Shown: positions 7,741-16,645 of the stretch, piece by piece | Position numbering within the stretch: position 1 is the stretch's first letter | Layout of the letters: every line of letters starts with the position of its first letter | Source of the DNA: JBMNRY01 sp050944915 | Lineage (GTDB): Bacteria > Bacillota > Limnochordia > JAAZLZ01 | DNA: 49,346 nucleotides | Direction of reading: 5' to 3' | Assembly (NCBI GenBank): GCA_050944915.1 | Contig: JBMNRY010000002.1 | Span: 1 to 49,346, forward strand | Translations under genes and position numbers: made by a program | The notes under the pieces: generated by a model | Database searches by the model: none | Told to the model about the DNA's origin: nothing | What the model saw: the letters and a program-made list of their open reading frames with translations, nothing else

Positions 7741-9166
7741 GTATGAAGCTGTCATCGGTTTAGAAATCCATGTGGAGTTAGGGACAGAATCTAAGATCTT
7801 TTGTTCCTGTTCCACCGAGTTTGGCGGGGAACCGAATACCCAGTGTTGTCCTGTTTGTCTCGGTTTACCCGGGGCCCTGCCTGTTTTGAATCAACGGGCT
7901 GTCGAGTATGCGGCAAAAGCCAGTCTAGCCTTGAATTGTGAGATTGCCACCACCAGCTGGTTCGATCGGAAAAACTATTTCTATCCCGATTTGCCCAAGG
8001 GGTATCAGATTTCCCAGTATTATGTTCCCATCGGGGCTAATGGCTATCTCCAGGTAGGGGAGAGAAAGATCGGTATTAACCGGGTGCACATGGAAGAAGA
8101 AGTCGGTAAGACCGTCCATGGGGGAGAAAATATTATTAAGGCCCAGTATTCGATGGTGGATTATAACCGGGCGGGGATTCCCCTGATCGAGATCGTTACC
8201 GGGCCCGATTTAAGAACCCCGGAGGAAAGCCATGAATTCCTTCAGAAGTTGAGGACTATCCTCCGTTACATCGATGTTTCCGATTGTAAAATGGAAGAAG
8301 GATCTTTGCGCTGTGATGCAAACATTTCCCTACGACCCGTCGGTTCTGAGGAGTTCGGGGCCAAGATTGAAATCAAGAACTTGAACTCTTTCCGGGCCGT
8401 ACGCCGGGCTTTAGAGTATGAAATTGAACGCCAAACCGATTTGCTCCTCGACGGCGAGACCATCGAGACGGAAACCCGTCATTGGGATGAAGCCCAGGGG
8501 ATAACAATCTCCATGCGTTCCAAAGGAACCGCGACCGATTATCGATTGTTCCCCGACCCCAATTTGGTGCCCATCGTCTTGACTTCCCAATGGGTCGAGG
8601 AGCAGCGGCGAGGTTTACCGGAGTTACCCGATGCCCGGAAACAGCGATTTGTCGATGAGTTAGGGTTACCAGCCTATGATGCTGAAGTCTTAACGGCCTC
8701 TAAAGAATTAGCCGATTTCTTTGAAACCACTCTTCAGACCTGTCCCGATGCTAAGCTGGTCAGCAACTGGGTGATGGGCGAAGTGCAGCGCTATGTGGAC
8801 CCGGAAGCTATGTCGGAGCTGAAGTTCGGACCGGAGGATTTGGGCCGGTTGTTGAACCTAGTTGAAAAGGGAAGCATCAACCGGAATCAAGCCAAGGAGA
8901 TCGTGTTACCGGAGATGATGGAAACGGGGGCTGCCCCGGAACAAATCATCAAGGATAAGGGATTAGAGCAGATCAGCGATACCTCCCTGGTGGAAGAATT
9001 CGTTACGACCGTTATCGCTGAGCACCCCCAAACCGTCGAGGAATACCTAGGCGGAAAGGAGAAGGCTATTGGTTTCCTGGTGGGACAAGTGATGAAAATG
9101 AGTAAGGGAAAAGCCAATCCCCAATTGGTCAATCAGCTCCTTAGGGAAAAATTAAGACAGTCATAA
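7733..9166 (+). CDS. gatB: Glutamyl-tRNA(Gln)/aspartyl-tRNA(Asn) amidotransferase subunit B
   Basis: GatB phosphorylates the side chain of Glu-tRNA(Gln) or Asp-tRNA(Asn) and transfers ammonia to it. The 477-residue protein looks complete. It has YEAVIGLEIHVEL at the N-terminus, the Cys cluster CSCSTEFGG...CCPVC for zinc, RKNYFYPDLPKGYQISQY, and GIPLIEIVTGPDLRTPEE. The C-terminal GatB/YqeY tRNA-binding part ends in GKANPQLVNQLLREKL. The start is TTG 7733 (AGGGGGGT upstream), overlapping gatA by 8 bp, so translation is coupled. Because GatB seems intact while GatA does not, it may use free ammonia or another donor; that is inference. Confidence 0.95.
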   Translation: MTKYEAVIGLEIHVELGTESKIFCSCSTEFGGEPNTQCCPVCLGLPGALPVLNQRAVEYAAKASLALNCEIATTSWFDRKNYFYPDLPKGYQISQYYVPIGANGYLQVGERKIGINRVHMEEEVGKTVHGGENIIKAQYSMVDYNRAGIPLIEIVTGPDLRTPEESHEFLQKLRTILRYIDVSDCKMEEGSLRCDANISLRPVGSEEFGAKIEIKNLNSFRAVRRALEYEIERQTDLLLDGETIETETRHWDEAQGITISMRSKGTATDYRLFPDPNLVPIVLTSQWVEEQRRGLPELPDARKQRFVDELGLPAYDAEVLTASKELADFFETTLQTCPDAKLVSNWVMGEVQRYVDPEAMSELKFGPEDLGRLLNLVEKGSINRNQAKEIVLPEMMETGAAPEQIIKDKGLEQISDTSLVEEFVTTVIAEHPQTVEEYLGGKEKAIGFLVGQVMKMSKGKANPQLVNQLLREKLRQS

Positions 9167-9188
9167 AGGCTGTCGGTGAAAGGTGGAG

Positions 9189-10313
9189 ATGGAAAGGATG
9201 GCCTATGGTGATTTAAAGGTACAATCAAGGGTTTTGATGGGCCCTGGCCCCAGTGATGTTGATCCCCGGGTCTTAAAGGCGATGACCTTACCGGTCGTCG
9301 GACACTTAGACCCAGGCTTCCTCACCACCATGGATGAAGTACAGGAATTATTACGCCATGTTTTCCAGACGGAGAATGAGTTGACGTTGACGGTACCCGG
9401 AACGGGAATGGCGGGGATGGAGGCTGCCCTGACCAACCTTTTGGAACCAGGGGATCGGGTTGTAGTGGGTATCAACGGTTTCTTCGGCGGGCGCCTCGCG
9501 GAAATCGCCGCCCGTTGCGGTGCCCAGGTGGTTAAGGTGGAGGTGCCTTGGGGCGAAATAATTCCTCCAGGGGCCATCGAAGAGGCCTTGGCCGGGGAAC
9601 CGACGAAATTGGTGGCCTTGGTCCATGCGGAAACATCGACGGGGGTTCTCCAGCCCCTAGAAGAAATCAGTCAGGTGGTCCACCGCCACGGAGCCTTGCT
9701 CCTCGTTGATATGGTCACCTCTTTAGGGGGAACAGAGGTGCGGTTAGATGACTGGGGCGTGGATGTGGCTTATTCTGGTTCTCAAAAATGCCTCGGCTGC
9801 CCTCCAGGGCTAGCTCCTGTGAGTTTCGGTCCCCGGGCGGTGGAAGCTATGGAACGGCGTCAGGGACCGCCTCCCAATTGGTATCTCGATCTATCTTTGA
9901 TCGGCAAGTATTGGAGTCAAGAGCGGTTTTATCACCATACGGCGCCCATCTCCCTGGTTTACGCGATGCGGGAAGCCCTGCGTTTAGTTTATGAAGAAGG
10001 TCTTGCCCAGCGTTTCGACCGCCACCGGGCCATCTCTCAACAACTCCAGGAAGGTTTAGAGGAGTTAGGTCTTGAGTTATTTGCTCCCGCTCATCTGCGA
10101 GCACCGATGTTGACCACCGTCAAGATCCCCGAAGGAGTGGAGGATGCCCAAGTCCGCAGCCGCCTCCTGCAAGAGTATGGGGTGGAAATCGGCGGTGGGC
10201 TGGGTCAATTAAAGGGGAAAATCTGGCGGATCGGTTTGATGGGCTACTCCTGCCAGACCCGCAACGTCACACTGCTGCTGGCGGCCTTAAAAGAGATACT
10301 TAGGGAAGCATAA
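9189..10313 (+). CDS. Class V aminotransferase (alanine-glyoxylate/serine-pyruvate type)
   Basis: This is a fold-type I PLP enzyme of about 374 residues. The N-terminal MGPGPSDVDPRVL and VVGHLDPGF are typical of the alanine-glyoxylate, serine-pyruvate and serine-glyoxylate aminotransferase group. The cofactor site is visible: VPGTGMAGMEAAL (phosphate loop), LLVDMVTSLGG (Asp that pairs with the pyridine N) and AYSGSQKCLGCPPGL (Schiff-base Lys). The C-terminal GLGQLKGKIWRIGLMG carries the substrate-carboxylate Arg. The exact substrate cannot be told. It starts 22 bp after gatB (ATG 9189, or ATG 9198/GTG 9183) and may be co-transcribed with gatCAB. Confidence 0.9.
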   Translation: MERMAYGDLKVQSRVLMGPGPSDVDPRVLKAMTLPVVGHLDPGFLTTMDEVQELLRHVFQTENELTLTVPGTGMAGMEAALTNLLEPGDRVVVGINGFFGGRLAEIAARCGAQVVKVEVPWGEIIPPGAIEEALAGEPTKLVALVHAETSTGVLQPLEEISQVVHRHGALLLVDMVTSLGGTEVRLDDWGVDVAYSGSQKCLGCPPGLAPVSFGPRAVEAMERRQGPPPNWYLDLSLIGKYWSQERFYHHTAPISLVYAMREALRLVYEEGLAQRFDRHRAISQQLQEGLEELGLELFAPAHLRAPMLTTVKIPEGVEDAQVRSRLLQEYGVEIGGGLGQLKGKIWRIGLMGYSCQTRNVTLLLAALKEILREA

Positions 10314-10328
10314 GACACCACAGGGAAG

Positions 10329-10358
10329 CATCCCGGTGTAATGCCGGGATGTTTTTTT
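10329..10358 (+). terminator. Rho-independent terminator
   Basis: CATCCCGG (10329-10336) pairs with CCGGGATG (10344-10351), followed by seven T. It ends the gatCAB-aminotransferase unit. Confidence 0.85.
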
Positions 10359-10376
10359 ATGAAGAGGTGATTGATG

Positions 10377-10703
10377 ATGGCAACCATTGAGGATTTCCAA
10401 CAACTTGATATCCGGGTCGGAGTGGTCATCGATGTTCAAGATTTTCCCGAAGCAAGAAAACCAGCCTACAAACTGCAAATCGATTTCGGCGAGCTGGGTA
10501 TCAAGACTTCCAGTGCCCAGATTACCCAATTGTACACTAAGGAAGAACTGGTAGGGCGGCAGGTTATCGCCGTCGTTAATTTTCCCCCGTTGCGGGTGGC
10601 CGGTTTCGTCTCCCAAGTCTTAGTTTTGGGGGCTTTAAACGACGCAGGGGTTGTTTTGCTACAACCGGAGCGTCCCGTAGCTCCCGGTGATAAAATTGCG
10701 TAG
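10377..10703 (+). CDS. csaA: CsaA-type tRNA-binding domain protein
   Basis: This 108-residue protein is a single tRNA-binding OB fold. It closely follows Bacillus CsaA: MATIEDFQQLDIRVGVV, FPEARKPAYKLQIDFG, IKTSSAQITQLY, VIAVVNFPPLRVAGF and VLLQPERPVAPGDKI. CsaA binds tRNA-like or unfolded substrates as a dimer and has been described as an export-related chaperone; its main cell role is unclear. I chose ATG 10377, because the protein then begins as in relatives and GAGGTGA lies 6 bp upstream; ATG 10374 is an alternative. The next gene's likely start overlaps this gene's end. Confidence 0.9.
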   Translation: MATIEDFQQLDIRVGVVIDVQDFPEARKPAYKLQIDFGELGIKTSSAQITQLYTKEELVGRQVIAVVNFPPLRVAGFVSQVLVLGALNDAGVVLLQPERPVAPGDKIA

Positions 10704-11604
10704 GGGGCTGGGGGGCTGGCTCCCCCTATTGGCCATCTTGGCCACGGTAACTTTTTGGGGTTTGTCCTTTATTGCTTCCAAGGCTCTCTTAGCCTTGTTG
10801 TCCCCTTTGCAGATCATGGTGATCCGCTTCGCCATCGCGGCCATCTTTATGCTGGTGGTCACGGGAAAGAATCTGCCCTTACCCCAGTGGGAGGATGGAC
10901 TCCAGATTCTTTTAGCCTCCCTGTTGGCCATCCCCATTTATTTTTTCCTGGAGAATACTGGACTCCAGTATACGACGGCTAGTAATGCTTCGATTTTAAT
11001 CGCAACCATTCCCGTCTTGAATTTGCTCTTCGGCGCCTTGGTGGCTAAAGAAAGAATCCATCCCGGCCAGTGGGTCGGTGTCAGCTTGTCCCTACTGGGA
11101 GTCTATGTCCTCATCAGGGGGGATTTGTCCCTGGCACCGGCGACCATGCGAGGGAATCTAATGGTCCTCGGTGCCGCGTTATCCTGGGTCCTTTATACCC
11201 AAAGGGCGGCCCCTCTGTTGAAGAAATATGGGAGCGTAGCCCTTAATACCTATCAGTTGGTCCTGGGCAGCCTAAGCCTTGTTCCTCTGTTTCTCTTCGA
11301 GGGGAGGGGCTGGCCACCAGGGGAGACTTGGATTTGGCTTAACTTGCTCTATCTCGGCGTCCTGTGTTCAGCCGTCGCCTATTTTTGTTATCTTTTTGCC
11401 CTGGAGCATCTGGGTCCAGCGACGACGACCACCTTTATTAACCTGGTACCCGTGGTGAGCGTTTTGGGAGGTGTTTTTATCCTTGGGGAAGGCCTCACTC
11501 CGTCGCGACTTCTAGGAGGCAGTATCGTCGTCGCCGGTGTAGTCTTAGTATCCTTGATGGGACAGCCCATGGAGCGTGGGGTGGAGGGGAATAACCCCCT
11601 TTAA
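10687..11604 (+). CDS. EamA/DMT-family transporter
   Basis: This 305-residue integral membrane protein has about ten hydrophobic helices in two EamA repeats. The first repeat holds FWGLSFIASKALL and YTTASNASILIATIPV. The second holds LMVLGAALSWVLYTQRAAPLL and ATTTTFINLVPVVSVLGG. Members of the drug/metabolite transporter superfamily export amino acids and other small metabolites; the substrate cannot be predicted. The GTG start at 10687 overlaps csaA by 17 bp, so the two are probably translated together; TTG 10696 is an alternative. Confidence 0.9.
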   Translation: MIKLRRGLGGWLPLLAILATVTFWGLSFIASKALLALLSPLQIMVIRFAIAAIFMLVVTGKNLPLPQWEDGLQILLASLLAIPIYFFLENTGLQYTTASNASILIATIPVLNLLFGALVAKERIHPGQWVGVSLSLLGVYVLIRGDLSLAPATMRGNLMVLGAALSWVLYTQRAAPLLKKYGSVALNTYQLVLGSLSLVPLFLFEGRGWPPGETWIWLNLLYLGVLCSAVAYFCYLFALEHLGPATTTTFINLVPVVSVLGGVFILGEGLTPSRLLGGSIVVAGVVLVSLMGQPMERGVEGNNPL

Positions 11605-11672
11605 TTCCGCCCCTGGTCGAATAGACCTTATAGACTATTCTTAGGGGGTGCCTAAGACATATAATGAATCGA

Positions 11673-11912
11673 TCACATCTTAAACGGGGCGAAGCCGATG
11701 TCTCCGTGGGCAGATATTCCCGTTGATCCGGTCTTTGGGAAGTCGTCTTGGTGGTCGATGAGAGAAATATCCCGAAGATTGGCCTCGGGAAATAGTCCTT
11801 GTTCCTGCCTGGGGAGGTAGGAGCCTTTCGCCGGCAACAGTAAACTAGGGGTGATTAGGGTAACTACTAGGCCGAGGATGAGGCCGGCGGTGAATACATA
11901 AATCCTTTGTAT
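11673..11912 (-). pseudogene. Start-less reading frame for a small membrane-anchored protein
   Basis: About 79 codons run without a stop on the minus strand and end at TGA (11673-11675). The translation has a plausible membrane helix (VFTAGLILGLVVTLITPSLL) followed by a polar tail (LPRQEQGLFPEANLRDISL). Codon choice (GCC, GGC, CTC, ATC) resembles the neighbouring genes. There is no ATG, GTG or TTG before the helix in this frame. An ATG at 11899 is in the wrong frame by one base. It could be a decayed gene, a gene hit by a one-base error, or chance. Confidence 0.3.
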
Positions 11913-11937
11913 TTAACTAACCTTTGGAAAAGGTATT

Positions 11938-11967
11938 GGAAACCTCGCCCGCAATGGGGAGGTTTCC
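11938..11967. terminator. Inverted repeat, possible terminator
   Basis: GGAAACCTC (11938-11946) pairs with GAGGTTTCC (11959-11967) with a 12-nt loop. Neither side has a clean T-run, so its direction and activity are uncertain. Confidence 0.35.
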
Positions 11968-12324
11968 TTGCTTAATAATGAAGCCTAGGGTTCAACGGTC
12001 ACTGTGGTCGTAGAGAAAGGTGTATGGCAGAATACCTTCTTCGATGGTCTAGAACAAGTTGTGAACCCTGGTCCAAGGATGGTCTAGGAGCCATTGCTAC
12101 TTATAGCCTAGTGTGCTTGTTTTGGGCGCAAACTCCCAACGCTGAAGGTTTTCTAGGGTGGATCCTCGAGGGAGGAACAAAACAGACCTCTGGTCAAGGC
12201 GTGGGGCAGGATATAGGGCGAGACTAGCCAATTGATCATGGCAAATGTCCGTTGTTCCCTGAAGTTCGCTTCGGTAGAATTCAAGATTAGAGTTCAAGGG
12301 CGGTGGTTAGAGGAGGTGATGACC

Positions 12325-12723
12325 ATGGATCGGACCGAGTTAACCATGATTCGGGATTTAGATAGTCGGTCTTTAAAAATCTATGAAATGGAAATGAATC
12401 GGGACCAGCATAGCATATTCGCAGCTTATTTGCTCTGGTTCTTTCTCGGGGGCTTGGGAATCCATAAGTTTTATATCGGCAATCGGCCCATGGGTTGGCT
12501 CTATGTAGGATTAACGGTGGGGGGCTCCCTGTTGGGGGTCATGTTCGATGAGCCGGAGGTCCCGGCCCTTACCCTTTTTCTTTGGTTTTGCTTGTGGTGT
12601 TGGGATATGATCAGTCTATGGTGGCAAGTCCGAAACAACCAGCGAAAGAGAAGGCTAGAGCTACTTAAGAGGTTGTGGATGGCCCAACAGGCGGCCAGCA
12701 AGGAGGGAGCGGCCGAGGGATAG
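12325..12723 (+). CDS. TM2 domain membrane protein
   Basis: This 132-residue protein has a charged N-terminus (about 30 residues) and then a TM2 domain. Helix 1 is followed by the conserved turn FLGGLGIHKFYIGNRPMGW, and two more hydrophobic stretches follow (YVGLTVGGSLLGV and the Trp-rich LTLFLWFCLWCWDMISLWW). A basic tail ends the protein. TM2 proteins are small membrane proteins of mostly unknown function. The ATG at 12325 is preceded by AGGAGGT with 7-bp spacing. It is convergent with hydA and shares a terminator with it. Confidence 0.85.
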   Translation: MDRTELTMIRDLDSRSLKIYEMEMNRDQHSIFAAYLLWFFLGGLGIHKFYIGNRPMGWLYVGLTVGGSLLGVMFDEPEVPALTLFLWFCLWCWDMISLWWQVRNNQRKRRLELLKRLWMAQQAASKEGAAEG

Positions 12724-12731
12724 AGGTAAGA

Positions 12732-12753
12732 AAGGGGGCTTTTAAGCCCCCTT
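12732..12753. terminator. Bidirectional terminator between the TM2 gene and hydA
   Basis: AAGGGGGC (12732-12739) pairs with GCCCCCTT (12746-12753) around a TTTTAA loop. It sits between two convergent genes and can serve both strands, although the flanking T-runs are short. Confidence 0.65.
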
Positions 12754-12760
12754 GTCTAAT

Positions 12761-14770
12761 CTAGGCCTTCTTGGTTTGTTCTTTAATTACTTGGAGGAGG
12801 GAGTCGACTTTATCGGGTCCAACTCCACCGTAGAGCTTGTCGCCGACTTTGACGTTAACTCCTTCGCCGCAGCTTTCGAAGCAGAAGGTCCCTTTGAGGG
12901 CGACATGATCTTGGAGACCGGCCTGCCTGATCTTCTCCGTTAGATCTTGGAGGACATCGTAGGAGCCATTGAGATAACAACAGGTGCCTACACAGACTTC
13001 CACTGATAGGGCTTCGTGACCGTTACCATCGGTCAAGTTGATGTCTTCACCGATGATCCGGCGCCGTGCCTGGTAAGTGGTATGAAGGGCTTCATGGGCC
13101 GGGTTGCTACCGGGCTCTTGGAGCCATTTTTCGTAAACACGGCTGATGAGGGGGTTTTCATAGGACTTGCGCAGCTGCAGACTCTTATCGGCTTGGTACA
13201 AGCCTTTGCTTCGGGCTTGACGTTTATGGGCATCAGTGCCCAGGGGTTGCCCAGCGCCGCTGACACAGCCACCGGGACAAGCCATAACCTCGATCAAATG
13301 GTAATGGGCTTCACCGGCCCTTATCTGGTTGAGCAATTCTTTAGCCCGGGACAGACCGTGGACGATGGCCAGTTTCAGTTCCTGATCACCGACGGCAACC
13401 CGAGCTTCCCGGATTCCTTCACTGCCCCGGACGGCGTCGAAGTTCACCTGGTCAATCTCTGTTTTGTCTAATAGATAATTGGCGGCCCTTAATACGGCTT
13501 CGGAGACCCCACCGGTGACACCGAAAATCACGCCACCACCGGAGGTGAAACCGAAGGGCATATCGAGGGAATCTTCTTCCAGACTGGCGAAATCGATCCC
13601 GGCTTCCCGGATCATCTGGATCACTTCTTGGGTCGTCAGGACCAGATCCACGTCGGGAACACCGTCGGTTTGGAATTCGCTGCGGTTGGCCTCGAATTTC
13701 TTGGCGGTACAGGGCATGATGCTGATGACGTAAAGGTCCTGAGGATCGATGCCTAATTCTTTAGCATAATATTTTTTCGCCAAGGAGCCAAACATTTGTT
13801 GGGGCGAGCGACAGCTGGATAAGTGGGGGACGATATCGTGGTGATATTGTTCCACATATCTCACCCAACCGGGACAGCAGGAAGTGAATTGGGGGAGGTT
13901 TTCACCCTTTTGCAGCCGCTCTAGGAATTCCGTCCCTTCTTCCATGACCGTTAAGTCGGCGGCGAAACTGGTGTCAAATACTTTATCCACGCCTAAGTGG
14001 CGGAGGGCAGCAGTCAATTTGCCAAGGGTGTTGGCACCGGGGGCCAGACCGAAGGCTTCGCCGATGGCTACCCGCACCGCGGGAGCGATTTGGACAATGA
14101 CGGTTTTATTCTCATCGTGGAGGGCCTCCCAGGCTTCCCTGGTCTGATGTTTGACTACCAGGGCCCCAGTAGGACAGACGGCGGAACATTGACCACATTC
14201 CACACATTCGACCTGGGCCAATGGTTTATTAAAAGCGGGGGTGACCACCATGTCCGAACCCCGATTGGCGAAATCAAGGGCTCCGATGCCTTGAACTTCG
14301 TGACACACCCTTACACAGTCACCGCAAAGGATACACTTATTGGGATCCCGAATGATAGCCAGACTGGAATCATCGATGGGCGCCTTCTTATCTAGCTGAC
14401 CAAAGCGGATGTCTCTGATACCGAACCTTTGGGCCAGATCCTGGAGTTTACAGTTACCACTTTTGTCACAGGTGGTACACTCCCGATCGTGGTTGGCCAA
14501 AAGTAGTTCCAAGGCCATTTTGCGAATGCGCTGGACCCGGGGAGTGACGGTTTTGACCGACATGCCTGGCTGAGGTGGTGTAGAACAACCGGCCACAATC
14601 TGACCGTTTTCCAATTCGACTAGACACATGCGGCAAGCACCATAAACCGATAGCTCGGAGTGGTAACAAAAGGTTGGTAGTTCAACTCCGGCTTTACGGA
14701 CTACTTCAAGGATATTCTTCTCGCCGTCCAGCTGGACAGTGATCCCATCAACAATCATTTGTTGCTTCAA
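12761..14770 (-). CDS. hydA: NADH-linked [FeFe]-hydrogenase catalytic subunit HydA
   Basis: HydA carries the H-cluster that makes or oxidises H2. The domains in order are: a [2Fe-2S] domain (Cys35, 46, 49, 62), a His-Cys3 [4Fe-4S] site (His94, Cys98, 101, 107), two [4Fe-4S] motifs (about 146-200), and the H-cluster domain. That domain has FTSCCPGW (Cys298 proton relay, Cys299 ligand), IMPCTAKKFE (Cys354) and MACPGGCVSGAGQP (Cys498, Cys502). A C-terminal thioredoxin-like [2Fe-2S] domain follows (EVCVGTCCYLNGS, GTFCFESCGEG). At 669 residues it matches the catalytic subunit of trimeric bifurcating HydABC. The TTG start has GGAGGTGG upstream and follows hydB directly. Bifurcation between NADH and ferredoxin is expected from the family, not shown here. 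Confidence 0.95.
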   Translation of the reverse strand: MKQQMIVDGITVQLDGEKNILEVVRKAGVELPTFCYHSELSVYGACRMCLVELENGQIVAGCSTPPQPGMSVKTVTPRVQRIRKMALELLLANHDRECTTCDKSGNCKLQDLAQRFGIRDIRFGQLDKKAPIDDSSLAIIRDPNKCILCGDCVRVCHEVQGIGALDFANRGSDMVVTPAFNKPLAQVECVECGQCSAVCPTGALVVKHQTREAWEALHDENKTVIVQIAPAVRVAIGEAFGLAPGANTLGKLTAALRHLGVDKVFDTSFAADLTVMEEGTEFLERLQKGENLPQFTSCCPGWVRYVEQYHHDIVPHLSSCRSPQQMFGSLAKKYYAKELGIDPQDLYVISIMPCTAKKFEANRSEFQTDGVPDVDLVLTTQEVIQMIREAGIDFASLEEDSLDMPFGFTSGGGVIFGVTGGVSEAVLRAANYLLDKTEIDQVNFDAVRGSEGIREARVAVGDQELKLAIVHGLSRAKELLNQIRAGEAHYHLIEVMACPGGCVSGAGQPLGTDAHKRQARSKGLYQADKSLQLRKSYENPLISRVYEKWLQEPGSNPAHEALHTTYQARRRIIGEDINLTDGNGHEALSVEVCVGTCCYLNGSYDVLQDLTEKIRQAGLQDHVALKGTFCFESCGEGVNVKVGDKLYGGVGPDKVDSLLQVIKEQTKKA

Positions 14771-16645
14771 TTAAACCACCTCCACGGCCGCAAAGCGACA
14801 AGCGTCTAAGCAGGCACCACATTTAATACATTTGCTTTCGTCGATGACATAGGGTTCCCGAACCTTACCTTCGATGGCCCCCACCGGACAGACCCGGGCA
14901 CATTTACTACAACCTTTACAGGCCTCGGCGATGATCCGGTACACCTTCAAGTTAGCACAGACCCCAGCGGGACAGCGTTTATCCACCACGTGGGCCAGGT
15001 ATTCATCGCGGAAATATTTGAGAGTGGTCAAGACCGGGTTCGGAGCCGTTTTTCCTAAGCCACAGAGGGAACCGAGTTTGATGGTTTCACCCAGCTCCTG
15101 GAGAAGGTCCAGATCTTCCACCTCGCCTTGGCCATCGACGATCCTTTGGAGAATCTCCAGCATCCGTTTTGTACCTTCCCGGCACAGGACACATTTACCA
15201 CAGGATTCGTTTTGGGTAAAGTTCATAAAGAAACGGGCCACTTCGACGATACAGGTGTTTTCGTCCATGACCACCAAGCCCCCGGAGCCGACCATAGCTC
15301 CCGCCTTTTGCAGGGAATCGAAATCAAGGGGCAGGTCTAGATGTTCCTTAGTTAAACATCCGCCCGAAGGACCGCCGATTTGCACCGCTTTGAATTCACC
15401 GTTGTTGCGGATGCCGCCGCCGATATCGAAGACGACTTCCCGCAAGGTGAGACCCATAGGTACTTCGATGAGTCCCGTATTGGCTACTTCACCGGTGAGG
15501 GCAAAGGTTTTCGTTCCCGGACTGCTGCTCGCGCCGATGGTTTTGAACCAGTCGCTACCTTGGCGGATAATGACGGGGATGTTGGCTAAGGTCTCCACAT
15601 TATTGATCAAGGTGGGGCAACCCCATAATCCCTTTTGGGCTGGGAAGGGCGGTTTGGGCATGGGCATCCCCCGTTTGCCTTCAATGGAGGCGATGAGGGC
15701 ACTTTCTTCGCCGCAAACGAAGGCTCCCGCGCCTTCTTTAATATGAAGGCGGAAGGAAAAGTCGGTGCCCAAAATGTTATCTCCTAAGAGCCCTAGCTGT
15801 TCCGCAGCGGCGATAGCTTTTCGCAGCCGGGTCACGGCCAGGGGATATTCGGCCCGGACGTAAATATAGCCTTCATCGGCACCGATGGCGTAGCCGGCGA
15901 TTAGCATGGCCTCCAAGATCCGATGGGGATCGCCTTCCATGACGCTCCGGTCCATAAAGGCCCCGGGGTCCCCTTCGTCACCATTACAGACTACATATTT
16001 CTTCTCCCCGGGGGAGAGGCGGGTCAAATCCCATTTCCGTCCTGCGGGGAAGCCACCGCCACCCCGGCCACGGAGGCCCGAATCGAGAATCCTTTGGCAG
16101 ACGTCTGCCGGCTCCATCTCCGTGAGGACTTTGGCCAAGGCCAGATAACCATCGCGGTAAATGTATTCTCCGATATCTTCGGGGTCCAGGGTGCCGCAAT
16201 TGCTTAAGGCAACCCGTTGCTGCCGTTGGTAGAAGGGGATTTCTTCTTCCTTGGTGTAGGTTTTACCCCCTTGGGGATCTTTATAGAGCAAATCTTCAAC
16301 GATGGTGTTTTGGGCTAGACTCTCAGCGATCCTTTCTCCATCGGAGACTTGGACCTTAACATATAGAATGCCTTGGGGCTCGATGCGCACCAGGGGACCT
16401 TGTTCACAGAAACCGTGGCATCCGCTGGTTTTCACCGTGGTACCTGTACAGCCATCTTCTAAAAGGGCTACATCGACGTACATATCCCGTGCCGCCAAGG
16501 CCTCTTTAATGGCGTCGAAGACCCGGAGGGAACCACCGGCGACACAACCGGTACCGGCACACACTAAGACCCGCTGGTTTTCTCGGGCTAAGAGCTGAGC
16601 GAAATCATCTTTGATTTTCGTGAGGTCTTGAATGGATTTGATCAT
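14771..16645 (-). CDS. hydB: Hydrogenase subunit HydB (NuoF-like, FMN/NADH-binding)
   Basis: HydB is the NAD(H)- and FMN-binding subunit. In order there are: a thioredoxin-like [2Fe-2S] domain (VLVCAGTGCVAGGS, SGCHGFCEQGP), and the NuoF core with GLRGRGGGGFPAGRKW (FMN/NADH loop) and CNGDEGDPGAFMDRSV. Then come a SLBB-type segment and the ESCGKCVLCREGTKR [4Fe-4S] site. The C-terminus has two ferredoxin-type clusters (CKGCSKCARVCPVGAI, CIKCGACLDACRF). The 624-residue length is typical of trimeric HydABC enzymes. The ATG overlaps the hydC stop (ATGA), showing translational coupling. In the complex it passes electrons between NADH and the iron-sulfur chain of HydA. Confidence 0.95.
   Translation of the reverse strand: MIKSIQDLTKIKDDFAQLLARENQRVLVCAGTGCVAGGSLRVFDAIKEALAARDMYVDVALLEDGCTGTTVKTSGCHGFCEQGPLVRIEPQGILYVKVQVSDGERIAESLAQNTIVEDLLYKDPQGGKTYTKEEEIPFYQRQQRVALSNCGTLDPEDIGEYIYRDGYLALAKVLTEMEPADVCQRILDSGLRGRGGGGFPAGRKWDLTRLSPGEKKYVVCNGDEGDPGAFMDRSVMEGDPHRILEAMLIAGYAIGADEGYIYVRAEYPLAVTRLRKAIAAAEQLGLLGDNILGTDFSFRLHIKEGAGAFVCGEESALIASIEGKRGMPMPKPPFPAQKGLWGCPTLINNVETLANIPVIIRQGSDWFKTIGASSSPGTKTFALTGEVANTGLIEVPMGLTLREVVFDIGGGIRNNGEFKAVQIGGPSGGCLTKEHLDLPLDFDSLQKAGAMVGSGGLVVMDENTCIVEVARFFMNFTQNESCGKCVLCREGTKRMLEILQRIVDGQGEVEDLDLLQELGETIKLGSLCGLGKTAPNPVLTTLKYFRDEYLAHVVDKRCPAGVCANLKVYRIIAEACKGCSKCARVCPVGAIEGKVREPYVIDESKCIKCGACLDACRFAAVEVV

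Larger units (their letters stand above)
11605..12324. other. 720-bp stretch without a clear gene
   Basis: No convincing gene is seen on either strand here. A TATAAT at 11661-11666 has no good -35 element. A long stop-free frame without a normal start lies on the minus strand (11673-11912, listed separately). A 9-bp inverted repeat sits at 11938-11967. Two frames of about 66 codons around 12024-12297, on opposite strands, have no ribosome site and no family resemblance. Confidence 0.5.

Noticed and set aside
12024..12227. A 67-codon plus-strand frame in the 11.6-12.3 kb gap
   Set aside because: There is no ribosome site, and the composition does not look like a protein family.
13016..13471. 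A 151-codon plus-strand frame opposite hydA
   Set aside because: It is a shadow of the H-cluster domain coding sequence, with no ribosome site.
14874..15746. A 290-codon plus-strand frame inside hydB
   Set aside because: It is antisense to an unambiguous HydB and its translation is Pro/Ser/Arg-rich without any domain.
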